A stretch of 64,000 nt of DNA from Luzula sylvatica (taxonomy: Eukaryota > Streptophyta > Magnoliopsida > Poales > Juncaceae), in assembly GCA_946800325.1 (NCBI GenBank), contig OX326959.1, forward strand, positions 37,066,908 to 37,130,907, given 5' to 3'. Below are positions 1 to 11,526 of this stretch, piece after piece. The translations under genes were made by a program, and so were the position numbers. Under the pieces are notes generated by a model. It was not told where the DNA came from. It did not search any database and saw nothing but the letters and a program-made list of their open reading frames with translations. Numbering within the stretch: the stretch's first letter is position 1; each line of letters opens with the position of its first letter.

Positions 1-117
1 ACGAAGAGAGGCGGAAACACAGTAACAGCGACGTGGACCGTCGACTACAAGGCTGCTCGCTCGGTGCAACCGCTGGACGTCCAAAGCTTGAGGTTTGCAG
101 ACCAAATCAACCCCTAA
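1..117 (+). CDS. 3' end of an unrecognised protein gene (partial)
   Basis: Reading frame 1 from the window edge is open for 38 codons and ends at TAA (115-117). The tail contains TATWTVDYKAA and ends RFADQINP. The window edge removes the rest, and I do not recognise the family. The stretch is GC-richer than the DNA after it, which suits coding sequence. It is followed by a UTR-like stretch with a possible donor (AAG/GTACTAA near 195) and a possible acceptor before GACATTGATCG near 1402, so a 3'UTR intron is conceivable. A chance open frame remains possible. Confidence 0.4.
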   Translation, partial: TKRGGNTVTATWTVDYKAARSVQPLDVQSLRFADQINP

Positions 118-1822
118 ATCCATTTTCGCTCGCCGTGATAGAACTTAGAAGGTGAAGGAGTTCAGTTCTCCCCTTAGTCTCTCTGTTTCAAGGTACTAAT
201 TTCGATTTGAGATTACATTTTTTTATTTTTCCCCTGATTTGCACTTTTTTCTATAATTTGTGAAATAATATGTAAAAATAGCATGCAAAATTTGCCCCTC
301 ATTTTCAGTTATGGTCATTTTCATGTAAAATAATATATTCCTTTTTTTCTTGATTCATATCACCCTTCTTGCATTGCTTCAGTGGGATTTGATTTGTTTT
401 GTGGATCTGATGAATAAATTTCCTGAATTTGATATTCTAAGAGATACATCACTGTTCTGAGTTTGCTACTTCCTTTCGATTTTGTTATGTTTACTTTCGA
501 TATCTCTAATTGATTTTAAGATAATCAAGATTTGTGAGCATGATAATAGGCTGAAGAAGTGTGATAATAGGCTGATATGTGAGCATGATTCTTTCATCTT
601 TTTAGTTTCGATTTCTGCCAATTTTCCTCACGACAATCTTTTCGAGAATGGTTGTTTCTTATTTGGACAACGAATTGATCACGTGTTAACCGTGCCTGTT
701 CATGAGGTATAGAATTGTAAGAGACCTCGTACTGAAGCAAAACATGTCGAATAGGTATATTTCAAACTCAAAATCAGAGAGAGACCTCATCCCGAGAATC
801 TTTAAGAAAACTAAGGTCTCAAGCTCTTTAAAACTGGTACGTCTTTAAGATGACAAAGACTCGTAGGATGAGAAAGACACGTCTGAGAAATCGGTACCAA
901 CATTGATTACTTCGATTATGTAAGATTGAAATCGGTATCGACAATGATTGCTCTTCAATTCTGTAGGACTATAATGTATGGAGTAACCAGAAAAAATACA
1001 AGGAATGTTGTGGGTGTTTTTGCATAATTGTTTTGAATTGGAGATATTTTTTTGATAAGTTAAAAAGAGATTCCAGTACCCATGATTTTATCAAATAATT
1101 GAGAGAATATTATTATTTTTTCTTAATTTTAATTATTTCAATTAATATAATTTTTATTTTCTTTTTTATTAGGACAGGAACTCATGACCATCTAATTAAA
1201 TTGAAACATAATTCCACTTGTTTTATTTAACCAAATATAAAAATAAGGATATTTTAGTCAATTGATACTACTTATACATTCTAGTACACATTTAAATTCC
1301 ACTTGTTTCGCTGAACTTACTTGTAATAAAATGGATTAGTGGGATATTTACTATTCCGTGCAATATTGCTGAACGGGCTCTTAATGTTTTATATTTTCAA
1401 GGACATTGATCGTCATTACTCGTCAGGCCTCCAAAATCGCAAGACCGGGCTTGGTTGATTGGTATTGGCACCTAAAGCTATGCAGAGATTTTGAGATATT
1501 ATGTGTTGTAACTTGTATATGGGGTTTTTTTTGTAAGATTGTACATTTGCTTCTTGTATGTCCTAATTTAAAACACTGTAAACACCTCACATGTTCTCTA
1601 CATTGAGCTACACAGTGTGAGGTTGATGGATACTTGTAGCATTTTTGGTGAATTTGTATATACTTTTTTCTTCTTGCGTTGAACTAGTATCCAATCATTT
1701 TGAGTCTTCTAGATTTACTTGTATTCATTTTTATGCAACTGGCAAATAATTAGGCTTTGTATTCATTTGACTATCTTTGAAAAAAAATGGTTTTGGTGGG
1801 TTGAAGGGCGCTTTCAACAAGG
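118..1822. other. Probable 3'UTR and AT-rich intergenic DNA
   Basis: No convincing protein-coding exon is visible. The stretch at 118-195 looks transcribed (pyrimidine-rich, then a splice-donor-like site), and 1400-1620 has mixed composition like a terminal exon. The rest is AT-rich. Short frames at 482-712 and 1406-1606 have no recognisable motif. Confidence 0.4.
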
Positions 1823-1827
1823 AGCCT
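1823..1827. repeat. Target-site duplication of the Copia element (left copy)
   Basis: The 5-bp sequence AGCCT directly precedes the left LTR and recurs at 7345-7349 directly after the right LTR. A 5-bp duplication is the usual Copia integration signature. Confidence 0.95.
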
Positions 1828-2004
1828 TGTGAGAGGAGAGAGAAATTATTTCTTGCTTAATGAATTCAAACAATTACAAAACTCGTTTATATATTTTCTA
1901 ACCTAAAACGAAAATAATAAAACACAATGGACTAAATTGAATAAATTCACAAAACCTAAACGGATCATCCATTATCTCTTAATGGATGATCCATTATCTT
2001 AACA
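1828..2004 (-). repeat. Copia 3' LTR
   Basis: 177 bp, matching 7168-7344 with no difference seen. Read on the minus strand it begins TGTTAAGATAATGG and ends CTCTCACA. It contains two near-identical, self-complementary ATGGATSATCCAT blocks. Its first six bases (TGTTAA) supply the last codon and stop of gag-pol. Confidence 0.95.
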
Positions 2005-5000
2005 TCCCCCCTCAAACGAAACCGGGGAGGCATCAACGGTGAGTTTGGAACGAAGAGCAACGAAACGCGGAGCGGGAAGGGCTTTGGTTAGGGCATCCGC
2101 AACTTGATCGGAGGAGCAAATGAATTTCACCTGTAGTTGCTTGGAATCGATGCGATCACGGATGAAGTGAAAATCAATCTCGATGTGCTTCGTTCGAGCA
2201 TGGAATACGGGATTGGAGGCAAGAAAGGTTGCACCCAAGTTGTCGCACCAAAGTACCGGCGAGGCTAAAAGTGGAAAATTGAGCTCGCGAAGGAGAGATT
2301 GGAGCCAAATTACCTCGGCGGTGGCCATTGCGAGACTCCGGTATTCCGATTCGGTACTTGACCGAGCAACGGTATGTTGCTTCTTTGAGCTCCAAGAAAC
2401 GAGATTCGGTCCGAGATAAATGCAAAAACCCGTCGTGGAGCGGCGATCATCTGGACAACTCGCCCAATCGGCATCGGAATACGCATGAAGGGTCGGAGAG
2501 TCAAGGTTGGATAGGTGCAAGCCGTGAGTAATGGATCCTTTTAGGTAGCGAAGGACCCGTTTCACCGCGGTCCAATGGTCCGCGGTGGGACAATGCATGA
2601 ATTGCGAAAGTCGGTTGACCGCAAACGAAATGTCCGGTCGGGTAATAGTGGCATATTGAAGTGCACCTACAACACTCCGATATTCGAAAGGATCGTCGAG
2701 AGGTTTACCTTCGTACTTGGAGAGAACCGAGGCCGATGGAAGGGGAGAAGAAATCGGCTTGGCTCCATCCATGTTGGTTTTTCGGAGAAGAGAGGAGATA
2801 TAGCGAGCTTGGTTGAGGTGAATACCGTTGGGGGTGTGAACGGCATGGATTCCGAGAAAGTACGAAAGCACACCGAGATCCTTCAACGAGAATCGAGCAC
2901 CAAGTTCGCGAATGAGGGTGTTGACGATGGACTCATCACTACCCGAAATAATGATATCATCAACATACACTAGAAGAAATACCGTATGGGCATCGCGAGT
3001 ACGGATGAAGAGGGATAAATCCGAGGAAGACACGGTGAAGCCGAGGCTAAGGAGGGCCGCGCGAAGTTTATGAAACCACGCGCGGGGTGCTTGCTTGAGA
3101 CCGTAAAGTGCCTTCTTCAACAAACACACATAGTTGGGGAATTCCGAGTTTGTAAAACCAGGAGGTTGAGACATGTATACCGTCTCATGAAGATCTCCGT
3201 GAAGAAAGGCATTGTTGACATCAAGTTGTCGTAGGGTCCAACCGCGAGAAATTGCGATCGAGAGCACCACCCGAATGGTAACCGGTTTGACAACCGGACT
3301 AAACGTCTCCGTATAATCGACACCTTCGGTTTGGTTATAACCTTTGGCGACCAACCGCGCCTTGTGACGTTCAATCGACCCATCCGGACGTCGTTTGAGC
3401 TTGAAGACCCATTTGCATCCCACGACGGTTTGGTTGGAGGGTGGTGGTACTAGGATCCACGTCTTGTTTTGAACGAGAGCATCGAGTTCATGAGCCATGG
3501 CTTGGCGCCAAGGAAGCTGCTTGTTGGCATTTGAGAAACACGTCGGTTCGTCATCATCGACCGATACGGAGAAGGCCAAGGGATGCTTCGTGGCCGTATA
3601 AAGGTGGTAATCGGAGAGGTCTTTGAGGCGGCGTGTATTGTCACGTTGACGAGTGACCATGGGATGTCGACGAATAGGAACGGCTAGTGTCGACGTAGAC
3701 GAGGAAGGAGGTAGGGGCACGTCGGGAGGTAAGACCGAGGAATGCTCGGTAATCTCGATGGAGGTCATCGGTCTCGGTGTGTTTGGAGCGTCAGTGGGTC
3801 GGACCGAGGTATGCTCGGCAAGCTCGAGGGTGATCGGCGGTCTCGGCGGACTAGAAGCGTCAGGGGGTAAGACCGAGGTATGCTCGGCGGACTTGGCAGG
3901 GCACGTGGGTCTCGGTGGACAAGGAGGGACATGTGGTACGGTAGCGGCGGTACCGATTGTGCGCGCGGGAACCGGCCGAATAGCGTCAACATGTGGTAAG
4001 TCCGCACCGCGAGTATGAGGGACGGGCGTTGGCGTCGAATGCCGAGCAGTGTCCTCCCGAGTGTCCCTAAAAAATGGCAAAACCGTTAGAGGAGAGTAAA
4101 ACGTATCAATAGTCCGAGAAGAAGGCGGATCGTGTCGCGCGGCAAACGGGAATGTTTGTTCGTCGAAGGTGACATCACGGCTAATGTACACTCGATTCGT
4201 CTCAAGATGAAGGCATTTGTATCCTTTGTGGCTCGATGAATACCCCATAAAGACACACGGTAGCGAGCGAAATTCGAGCTTGTTCTTATTATAGGGGCGC
4301 AAGTTCGGAAAGCATGCGCACCCAAGGACTCGTAGGAACGCATAATCCGGCTCTTGTTGAAAAAGACACTCGAAAGGGGATTTTTGCGAGGATATAGGTA
4401 AGCGATTGATAATGAAAATAACGCTTAAAAATACCTCATCCCAATATTCGAGAGGGATGGAAGCCGAGGAGATGCACGAAAGGGCGAGCTCGAGGATATG
4501 GCGATGTTTGCGCTCGGCTACACCGTTTTGCTCGGGGGTGTGAGGGCATGAAAGTTGAGGCGTGATGCCGGGATGAAGTCGAAAAATCGGCTTGTATTCG
4601 GTACCACCATCCGTTTGGAGAACCTTGATGGATCGAGCAAACAAGTTTTCCACAATCTTTTTAAATTTCTCAAACACAACCGACACTTGATCCTTGGAAG
4701 AAAGAAAATATAACCAAGTGAAACGAGAGAATTCATCGACAAAAATGACATAATACTTATAACCCGAATTCGATACAACCGGAGACGGACCCCACAAATC
4801 CGAATGAACAACATCAAGAGGAAACTTAGCACGAAAACTAGAACGAGAAAATGGTAATTTGTGTGCTTTCGCTTTAGAACAATCGTTACAAAAAGAAATA
4901 GTTTGAGACATAAACGGAAGAGAAAACTTCTTTAAAATTTGAGTGGTGGTGGAAGATGACGCATGATAAAACCGACGATGCCACGTATCGGCGGAAACTC

Positions 5001-7065
5001 GACTCGTCAAGAAAGCTAGGGGCGAAGACACTAAGGAAGAAGAAAGCTTGTAAAGACCATCAACAAGAGTGGCTTGAAGAAGCACCTTGTGCGTTGCTCG
5101 ATCCTTGACAAAACAAAGAGAAGAATAGAATTCAAGATAAACATTATTGTCACGGGTAAAACGAGAGATACTTAAAAGATTTTGAGTAATGGACGGGACA
5201 TGAAGAATATCTTTTAAAAGAAAAGATTTTGATGGAGAAGAAATACGAGAAGACCCAAGATTAAGAATTTTTAAACCTTCGCCATTGCCGACACGTAATT
5301 GATCATGGCCGAGATACATGGAGTGTGTCGAGAGGTTGTTGAGGTCGGCCGTCACATGATGCGTGGCACCCGTATCAAGAAACCACTCGGTGGGAACGAC
5401 GGAGTTCGGTGGAGCATCGGTGGAGATGGCTTGTGCGGTTTGGGCTTGAGGCGAAGCATTCGTCATCGGTTGAATAGTTGCGTCGAAACGGCTCCAACAA
5501 CGCAACGCAACATGGCCCGGCTTGTCGCAAATTTGGCACACATCTTCTGATTTTCGTCCCCCACGACCATTGCGGCCACCACGTTCACCATTGCCGCGAC
5601 CACGATTCGGAAAAGGAGGCCTCGAAAACCGTGAAGGTGCGGTGTGAGCCGGTGTCGGAAGTAAACCTGCAAAAGAATTCGGAACCTTAGGTTTGGCGGC
5701 GGCAATTTGGGCAATCGGCGGCATGGCATCATGAGAGTCGAGGCGACGCTCGAGGCAGCGAAGATGACCGAGAAGCTCCATGAGAGGCAACGGATTCGGA
5801 CGCATGGAAACGTTCATGACAAAGGCGTCGTATTCGCGGCCAAGTCCGTTGAGGATGTGGTGAACAAGATCCATCTCCGAAATTGGGGACCCCAAAGAAG
5901 CGAGGCGATCCGCAAATGTTTGCATCTTTTGTACGTAATCCGAGCAAGAAAGGGAGTCCTTTTTGGTCGAGTGGAGAAGTTGCTTGATTTCGAGGAGAGA
6001 GGACATCGCCGGATTTGCGTATAATTGATGGATGACTCGCCAAAGATCCAAGGACGTGCCACAATTTACAAATTGAACAAGTACCGTTTCGGAGAGGGAT
6101 GAGAAAAGCCACGCAAGGATGAGAGCATCTTGACGTTTCCACAAGTCGTGATGCGGATTGAGGACAAAAGAATAAGAGTCGCCTTCTTGAACGGTAATAT
6201 GTGAGGGAGGCGAGAGTTGAGAACCGTCGACGAAATGCATGAGTCCGTAACCGGTTAGAACCGGAATAACTTGCGATTTCCAAAGGAGAAAATTTTCGCG
6301 AGTCAACTTAATCGAGAGTGGGTGATTGAATGTAACCGGTGATCGAGGAGGTGTATCACCCGAATTGTAGAGGTTGGCACTAATCGGCGGAGAAGGATGG
6401 CCAATTTGATGAGACACGGGCGGACCGTATGCGCCAAACGATCCGGCCGGAATAAAGAGTGGGGCGGAAGCGTGAGAGATGGTTGGAGGAGCGGGAAACC
6501 CGGGCGGAAAAGAGGGAGAGACTCGCGGCAAAGTGGGCGAATAAGTGACTCGAGGCAGAAAGTTCGGGGCAGAAAATTCGGGGCCGAGTGATGACCCAAG
6601 AGGAGGCAGAAAATTAGTGCCCGCGGGCATGGTTGGGGCGGGATTTGTTGTGCCCGAGAGGAGATATGGGCCAGTGGGGAGGAGATATGGTGCGCCCGAT
6701 AGTAGATATGGTGTGCCCGAGGGGCTGCTATGGGCCCGGGCTGCTGCTGTGGGCTGCTGCTGTGGGCGAGGGCTGCTGTGGGCGAGGGCCAGTTGAGTGG
6801 AGTGGGGTGCAGTGGGGTGCAGTGGGGTGTTGTGGGCGAGAGGAGAGATGGAGGGCGAGGGCTGCAGTGGGCTGCTCTGGACGTCTGCAGCAAGGGGAAG
6901 ATCCGGCTGCAGTGAGGTGCTCTGGACGGGTGTAGGAGGAGGTGGGGAGGCCGAGGAGAGTGCCGCAGGATTAGGGTTTGGCGACGGCTGCGCCGTGTGA
7001 AGAGAAAACGCACCAAGATCTTCCTGCGCCATGAAGAGAAAAGGAGCGCTAGGCGATTTTGACAA
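1999..7065 (-). CDS. Copia gag-pol polyprotein (1688 aa)
   Basis: One continuous frame encodes all parts in Copia order. Residues 1-245 form an unusually long Pro/Ser/Ala-rich leader. The gag region follows, with a zinc knuckle [14 protein letters not shown] near residue 507. The aspartic protease has LDTGATHHV near 558. The integrase has its HH-CC finger (HRRFYH...[10 protein letters not shown], from about 693), then [19 protein letters not shown] and [10 protein letters not shown]. The reverse transcriptase has [35 protein letters not shown] and the catalytic YVDD near 1368. The RNase H has [15 protein letters not shown] and [12 protein letters not shown]. No stop or frameshift is seen. A second methionine at residue 12 could be the true start. 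The last residues (FEGG) are encoded by the polypurine tract and the final Cys-stop by the 3' LTR. Confidence 0.96.
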   Translation of the reverse strand: MSKSPSAPFLFMAQEDLGAFSLHTAQPSPNPNPAALSSASPPPPTPVQSTSLQPDLPLAADVQSSPLQPSPSISPLAHNTPLHPTAPHSTQLALAHSSPRPQQQPTAAARAHSSPSGTPYLLSGAPYLLPTGPYLLSGTTNPAPTMPAGTNFLPPLGSSLGPEFSAPNFLPRVTYSPTLPRVSPSFPPGFPAPPTISHASAPLFIPAGSFGAYGPPVSHQIGHPSPPISANLYNSGDTPPRSPVTFNHPLSIKLTRENFLLWKSQVIPVLTGYGLMHFVDGSQLSPPSHITVQEGDSYSFVLNPHHDLWKRQDALILAWLFSSLSETVLVQFVNCGTSLDLWRVIHQLYANPAMSSLLEIKQLLHSTKKDSLSCSDYVQKMQTFADRLASLGSPISEMDLVHHILNGLGREYDAFVMNVSMRPNPLPLMELLGHLRCLERRLDSHDAMPPIAQIAAAKPKVPNSFAGLLPTPAHTAPSRFSRPPFPNRGRGNGERGGRNGRGGRKSEDVCQICDKPGHVALRCWSRFDATIQPMTNASPQAQTAQAISTDAPPNSVVPTEWFLDTGATHHVTADLNNLSTHSMYLGHDQLRVGNGEGLKILNLGSSRISSPSKSFLLKDILHVPSITQNLLSISRFTRDNNVYLEFYSSLCFVKDRATHKVLLQATLVDGLYKLSSSLVSSPLAFLTSRVSADTWHRRFYHASSSTTTQILKKFSLPFMSQTISFCNDCSKAKAHKLPFSRSSFRAKFPLDVVHSDLWGPSPVVSNSGYKYYVIFVDEFSRFTWLYFLSSKDQVSVVFEKFKKIVENLFARSIKVLQTDGGTEYKPIFRLHPGITPQLSCPHTPEQNGVAERKHRHILELALSCISSASIPLEYWDEVFLSVIFIINRLPISSQKSPFECLFQQEPDYAFLRVLGCACFPNLRPYNKNKLEFRSLPCVFMGYSSSHKGYKCLHLETNRVYISRDVTFDEQTFPFAARHDPPSSRTIDTFYSPLTVLPFFRDTREDTARHSTPTPVPHTRGADLPHVDAIRPVPARTIGTAATVPHVPPCPPRPTCPAKSAEHTSVLPPDASSPPRPPITLELAEHTSVRPTDAPNTPRPMTSIEITEHSSVLPPDVPLPPSSSTSTLAVPIRRHPMVTRQRDNTRRLKDLSDYHLYTATKHPLAFSVSVDDDEPTCFSNANKQLPWRQAMAHELDALVQNKTWILVPPPSNQTVVGCKWVFKLKRRPDGSIERHKARLVAKGYNQTEGVDYTETFSPVVKPVTIRVVLSIAISRGWTLRQLDVNNAFLHGDLHETVYMSQPPGFTNSEFPNYVCLLKKALYGLKQAPRAWFHKLRAALLSLGFTVSSSDLSLFIRTRDAHTVFLLVYVDDIIISGSDESIVNTLIRELGARFSLKDLGVLSYFLGIHAVHTPNGIHLNQARYISSLLRKTNMDGAKPISSPLPSASVLSKYEGKPLDDPFEYRSVVGALQYATITRPDISFAVNRLSQFMHCPTADHWTAVKRVLRYLKGSITHGLHLSNLDSPTLHAYSDADWASCPDDRRSTTGFCIYLGPNLVSWSSKKQHTVARSSTESEYRSLAMATAEVIWLQSLLRELNFPLLASPVLWCDNLGATFLASNPVFHARTKHIEIDFHFIRDRIDSKQLQVKFICSSDQVADALTKALPAPRFVALRSKLTVDASPVSFEGGC
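2005..2016 (-). promoter_or_regulatory. Polypurine tract for plus-strand priming
   Basis: On the minus strand TTTGAGGGGGGA abuts the 3' LTR (TGTTAAG). This is the expected position of the RNase H-resistant primer, and it lies inside the gag-pol frame. Confidence 0.85.
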
Positions 7066-7153
7066 TTTTGGCGTCGCTACTGTTGCTACAGTAGCTACGA
7101 CGGGATTCGAAGAAAAGGAGAAGAAGAGAGAGGTTGCCGGGTTAAGGAAGCCT

Positions 7154-7167
7154 GGCGTCTGATACCA
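7154..7167 (-). promoter_or_regulatory. Primer-binding site (initiator tRNA-Met type)
   Basis: On the minus strand TGGTATCAGACGCC follows the 5' LTR directly. Copia elements commonly carry TGGTATCAGAGC-like sites complementary to the 3' end of initiator tRNA-Met. The match is clear for the first ten bases. Confidence 0.88.
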
Positions 7168-7344
7168 TGTGAGAGGAGAGAGAAATTATTTCTTGCTTAA
7201 TGAATTCAAACAATTACAAAACTCGTTTATATATTTTCTAACCTAAAACGAAAATAATAAAACACAATGGACTAAATTGAATAAATTCACAAAACCTAAA
7301 CGGATCATCCATTATCTCTTAATGGATGATCCATTATCTTAACA
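7168..7344 (-). repeat. Copia 5' LTR
   Basis: 177 bp matching 1828-2004. It lies next to the primer-binding site, so it is the upstream LTR for the minus-strand element. It is followed by target duplication AGCCT (7345-7349). Confidence 0.95.
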
Positions 7345-7349
7345 AGCCT

Positions 7350-8366
7350 CTCCTTCCCCCCACCATAGATCTTCTTCACCGTCTAGTGTTTGAACAATCA
7401 CACTAATATTGGTAAAAATTGCACATAAAAGAAAATGCTTACCCTAAAAAAAAATTCTCCGAAAATCGCCCAAGATCCTGACTCTTCCATTTAAAATTAC
7501 AAAATTATCAAAACTTGAGTTTTAAAAATAATATTATATTATTATATCATAGTATCTGTTTTAATATTCAAATATGATGTGTATCCGTATATGTATCCGA
7601 AAATATATGTATCGTATATGTATCCATTTAATATTTAAATCGTATCTATATCCATTTAATATATGTATCCGAAAAAATATGGATATGGATTTGTTGAGAT
7701 TTTTCGCACCCATGTACCATACAAGGGCAGCAGAATATGCAGAAATCCCAAATCCAAAAATCTCGTTTCAACGTTTAACATGTACGAACGAAAGAGTATT
7801 ATGATAATACCTCGCCAAATTGATGGTGTAAGACGTCTTGATCACTAGCATCTTTACTCGAAGACATCTACACCATCGTACGCATTGATCACTAGTCTCC
7901 TTATTCGAAGACATCTACACTTGATCCACCGTGAATTTTCTCTTCTCAAAAAGTCAACGATTGTCCTAGTCCAATCGTTGAGTCCCTTTACGTTTCATCT
8001 CACAAAAACTCATAAACACAAAAATGGAGCAACGCTTTGTCTCTCGTTTTCTCTCTACTCTAAACACACATCATCGTGTATGATGATCGGGTTAGAGAAA
8101 GAAACTAGTTTTAGGATATATATACATATAGATAAGATTTAGTGAAAAGATACTTTTTGAAATTGTCACCTTTCATTAATCCGTAAAAACGAAAATGATA
8201 AATCATTCTAACAGAAAAACTCCTTCACGGAAGCTGTAAATCTAATTATCAATCCAAACCAATTTGACTCAGCCCAATTGGAGTTCGAATGTGAAAGTTG
8301 TGATAGTTTAACTAAATGTGCATAAAATTATCGTACCATTTGGTATTCCATTATACCTCACTCGTT
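7350..8366. other. Gene-free AT-rich stretch
   Basis: Holds GTATCCG/TATCC-rich sequence at 7570-7690 and ordinary AT-rich DNA. The segment 8243-8322 (with AATTGGAGTTC) has a diverged direct copy at 9382-9467, on the far side of the solo LTR. No coding signal was seen. Confidence 0.5.
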
Positions 8367-8371
8367 AAAGT

Positions 8372-9335
8372 TGAAGGGAATCGCCGACCCCGAATCCCGC
8401 GCAACGAAAGTGAGGGTCCAGTCCGGTTCCCTAATCTCAGGGTCACGTTGTATGCAATAAAAGGATAGAACCATACCACGTGAAATTGTTCACGTCGAAA
8501 GGTTGGTTACTTCCTTCTTTGATTTTCTTCTTGCTATCACTATGGTGACTAGTCGTGTGTCCCACGCCCACATGTATCCCACCGTCTTGACACGATCTCA
8601 GTTGTCTTTGTGTGTCCCACGCCCACACGCTTCCACAGCCTTCTTGTCGATTACTTCTCCGGTTTAATCACAAACGAAGAGTCACATATGTGAACTCTTT
8701 TATCCGTATCCACCGTGAGTTGTAGTTTCTCGGTCACACACACAACTGTCTAGACGAGGCGTGTGTGAACTTGCTTGATTCGTTTATTATGTTCTCTGAT
8801 GGAGAAAAATGCTTTTCCTCCCCTTTTTTCTTTCTCTCTATGGTTATACTCTTTCAACAATTGCTAGAGTGATTTAGACTTAATTGGAACTCCTAGAGGA
8901 GAGAGAAACATCATATTTATACTTAATAGGATGAGGACATATAAAAGGGTGCGTATCATATATGCAAAACTGTGTATATCATAATATACTCAAACAGACT
9001 TTCGGCGAGACTTTCATTATGACGGAACTTTACTTCCGTCATAACGGAACCTTCACTGCTTCTCAGTGAATCTGCTCGTAGTCTTCCGTTGTAACGAAGC
9101 CTAGCTTATGTTACAACGGAACCTTCTCTGGAACTGTTGTTTGTACATAACATCATACGATTAACAAATTCATAACCGTCTGTTACTATGGAGCCTAGCT
9201 TCCGTTACAACGAACCCCCTTCTAGAACTAATATTTGCATAATCTTATTATGCACATATTGGTTCCGATGAACGCGTACGTTCGTTTGTCCTTATATGTA
9301 CAATTTACCGTTGATCCAAAACTGTATTTCCTTCA
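8372..9335 (-). mobile_element. Solo LTR (964 bp) with AAAGT target duplication
   Basis: The block begins TGAAGGGAATCG and ends GTATTTCCTTCA, so its ends are inverted (TGAAGG/CCTTCA). It is flanked on both sides by AAAGT (8367-8371 and 9336-9340). There is no gag-pol next to it. A TATA-like TATAAATATG read leftward near 8925 suggests minus orientation. Positions 8995-9220 carry repeated inverted motifs built on TTCCGT...ACGGAA. The parent family is not recognised. Confidence 0.82.
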
Positions 9336-9340
9336 AAAGT

Positions 9341-10645
9341 GTTCAAATGAAAAAACTTAGAACATAAAAATGATAGATAATATAATTATATATCCAACCT
9401 AATTTGGCTCGGTCTAATTGGAGTTCAGATGTGTAAGTTGTGACGGTTTTACTAAATCGTGTTTCTACAGAAATATTGTGATATTTTCATAAACATTCAA
9501 TGGTTATCTTATCAATTTAACTACGTGTATTTAGTATATGTATGTTTATCCAATATAAACATTACTAATTTTATGCCCGTATTGTTGACTCATTTTATGA
9601 TATACAAAATAATACCCGAGATATTAATGTTTTCATCTAAGTGTGATTAATAGGGACACAACATATACACATATCATGAAGCATAACAACATACTTGGAA
9701 ATCACACAAGAAGAGTCACACAAGGAGCTACATAAGATCGGGACAATTTTCGATTTAATATGTTGAAGAAACCAGTAGACGAAGACCGTCAGACCGAAAA
9801 ACCAAACTCGTAGAAGACTCACCGAGAATCACCGCGAAGAATATGACACGAAACTCAACCGGGAATGCTTACAAGACTAAAATATCAACCCCGAAAAACA
9901 CCAAAAAAGACGTGAAGATTTTCGGAGAAGACTTGAAGACCCACACGCCTCTTAACCACTCGCTGGTATACGCTAAACATACCCTAGAAGTGGTGGAATA
10001 AATCTAAAAGCATTCCACAAAATAAAATTTGGAAAAACTCTCTGGTCAGTGCAAAAATACATTATCCGTCAGGACGATTAATTTGGCCAACCTAATACAG
10101 TACGGACACCTCAACCCAGTGCCTCAATGCAATGTGTATTTTTTGCGAACATCGTCCAGACAGCCCATCGAAGCGTCCAAACGGTTAAATTCATTTTTGC
10201 AGTCCATCAGTCTAGCCGTGTGGGGGGACACTAGGGCCTAGGGGTGCTCCTTCCATAATGGGGGCATGATTTCAGGCAGATTTTGAGGGTTTTCAAAATT
10301 CAAATCCCCTGAGGCTCCTACCTTCTTGGGGCCTTGATTTTAGGCTTAATTTGTGGGGTGTGTGCTCCCTCAACCCCTGTAAATAGCCAAATTCATTTCT
10401 ACACCTCCCAACAGCCAAATTATTGAAAACATAGCCACTTTTGTTGTGAGTATAATGTGAGAGCCTCATTGTTAGGCTAGATTCAATCTTCACTATTCTT
10501 TGAGAGTAGTTTTAATCTCGAGAGCGTTCTTTGAGAGATGGTGTGGTGGTTTGGATAGTTGTTATATCTGTTGTTTTATAGAGCTACTTTGTTGTGTAAA
10601 GACTCTACGCACTTGTTAGACTTTATTATAAATAGAAACTATCAT
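9341..10645. other. Gene-free region, possibly old LTR-type sequence
   Basis: No exon recognised. About 10.26-10.62 kb has the mixed composition of an old LTR. A short segment around 10283-10325 (with TCCCCTGAGGCTC) recurs diverged at 21795-21840. The short frame at 10029-10241 lacks any known motif. Confidence 0.4.
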
Positions 10646-10653
10646 AAGAGGTT

Positions 10654-11040
10654 CAGGGGCGGAACCAAAGTCAAAAATTGAGGGGGGCCAAATTTTTCTA
10701 TCTAACATTATTGAAATATAGCATGAAAAATAACAAAAAAGAACATAATAGTATTAAATTATAAATAAAATTCATATGTATATATTAGTCCAAAACAATA
10801 AAATATCCAAAATCTAATTTAAACGTAGCGGAACCCGTCCTTTTTGCATTAAATCGAAGTCTTCTATAATTGTTTCCGTTGAATATAAACAATCAAATAG
10901 TTAAATAAAAAATCATCCTCCATTTTATTACGGAATCTTGTTTTCACGATTTTCATTGTCGAGAAAACACGTTCTATAATTGCCGTCGAAATCGGGAGAG
11001 TTAAAATGAGACGTAAAAGTCTATCAACATAAGATAAAAT
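10654..11040 (-). pseudogene. hAT (Tip100-like) transposase 3' remnant with element terminus
   Basis: On the minus strand from about 11037 to 10830 the conceptual product contains LTLPISTAIIERVFSTMK followed by RNKMEDDFL and NYLIVYI. This is the C-terminal dimerisation region (Dimer_Tnp_hAT) of hAT transposases. The frame then stops, and a one-base shift restores homology (IIEDFD), so the copy is dead. Downstream, at 10654, CAGGGGCGGAACCAAAG matches the terminal inverted repeat style of Tip100-like hAT elements, next to a candidate 8-bp target AAGAGGTT (10646-10653). No opposite terminus was found, so the element is truncated. Confidence 0.8.
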
Positions 11041-11526
11041 CATAAATTCTATTCGAAATGTAATATTTCAATTTTTTTCAACTAAAAACTAACATTTGTT
11101 ACAACTATATTAGTCATAAATGGAAATCTCCAAGTAATTGTTCTAATTTTATCAATTAATTTTATTTTCTTATTTCTAAATTTTGCAAGTTTAAGATAAA
11201 TTCTATAAAATTAATTACTAACCTTGAGAATCTTAAGGAACTTGAAGAAAATACTTGTTTCCTTTTCTCTAGCTTGTTTATATTTTGTTTGTAATTTGAA
11301 GAAAATTTTGGGTTATTTTGAAAAAATAATGGTGAGGTTCATTGGGGCAAAAACATGATCATTGTTGCATTGGGGAAGAACCAATGCCAAGAATATAATA
11401 TTCAGATGAAAAAATATATAATTTCTTCAAAAAATTCGTTATGTTGGATGTTTATATATCATCTAATTATTCTCTCTATGTTTTAAAAAATCGCCAGGAA
11501 TTTCCATAAAAGTTAAAGATCAAATA
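11041..11526. other. AT-rich upstream region of the RING gene
   Basis: Presumed promoter and 5'UTR of the gene starting at 11527. No specific element can be assigned. Confidence 0.4.

Larger units (their letters stand above)
1828..7344 (-). mobile_element. Complete Ty1/Copia LTR retrotransposon
   Basis: A 5517-bp element in minus orientation: LTRs at 1828-2004 and 7168-7344, primer-binding site at 7154-7167, one gag-pol frame at 1999-7065, a purine tract at 2005-2016, and a perfect AGCCT target duplication. The LTRs start TG and end CA, and look identical by eye over 177 bp. With the unbroken 1688-codon frame this points to a recent insertion that may still be competent. Short LTRs, a tRNA-Met type primer site and the single frame resemble the Ale/Retrofit lineage, but that lineage call is inference. 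Confidence 0.96.

Noticed and set aside
2183..7016. Many open frames on both strands within the Copia element
   Set aside because: They are shadows of the long gag-pol frame; none has its own domain.
10283..10325. Similarity to 21795-21840 as a shared regulatory site
   Set aside because: Short and diverged; more likely two remnants of one old repeat.
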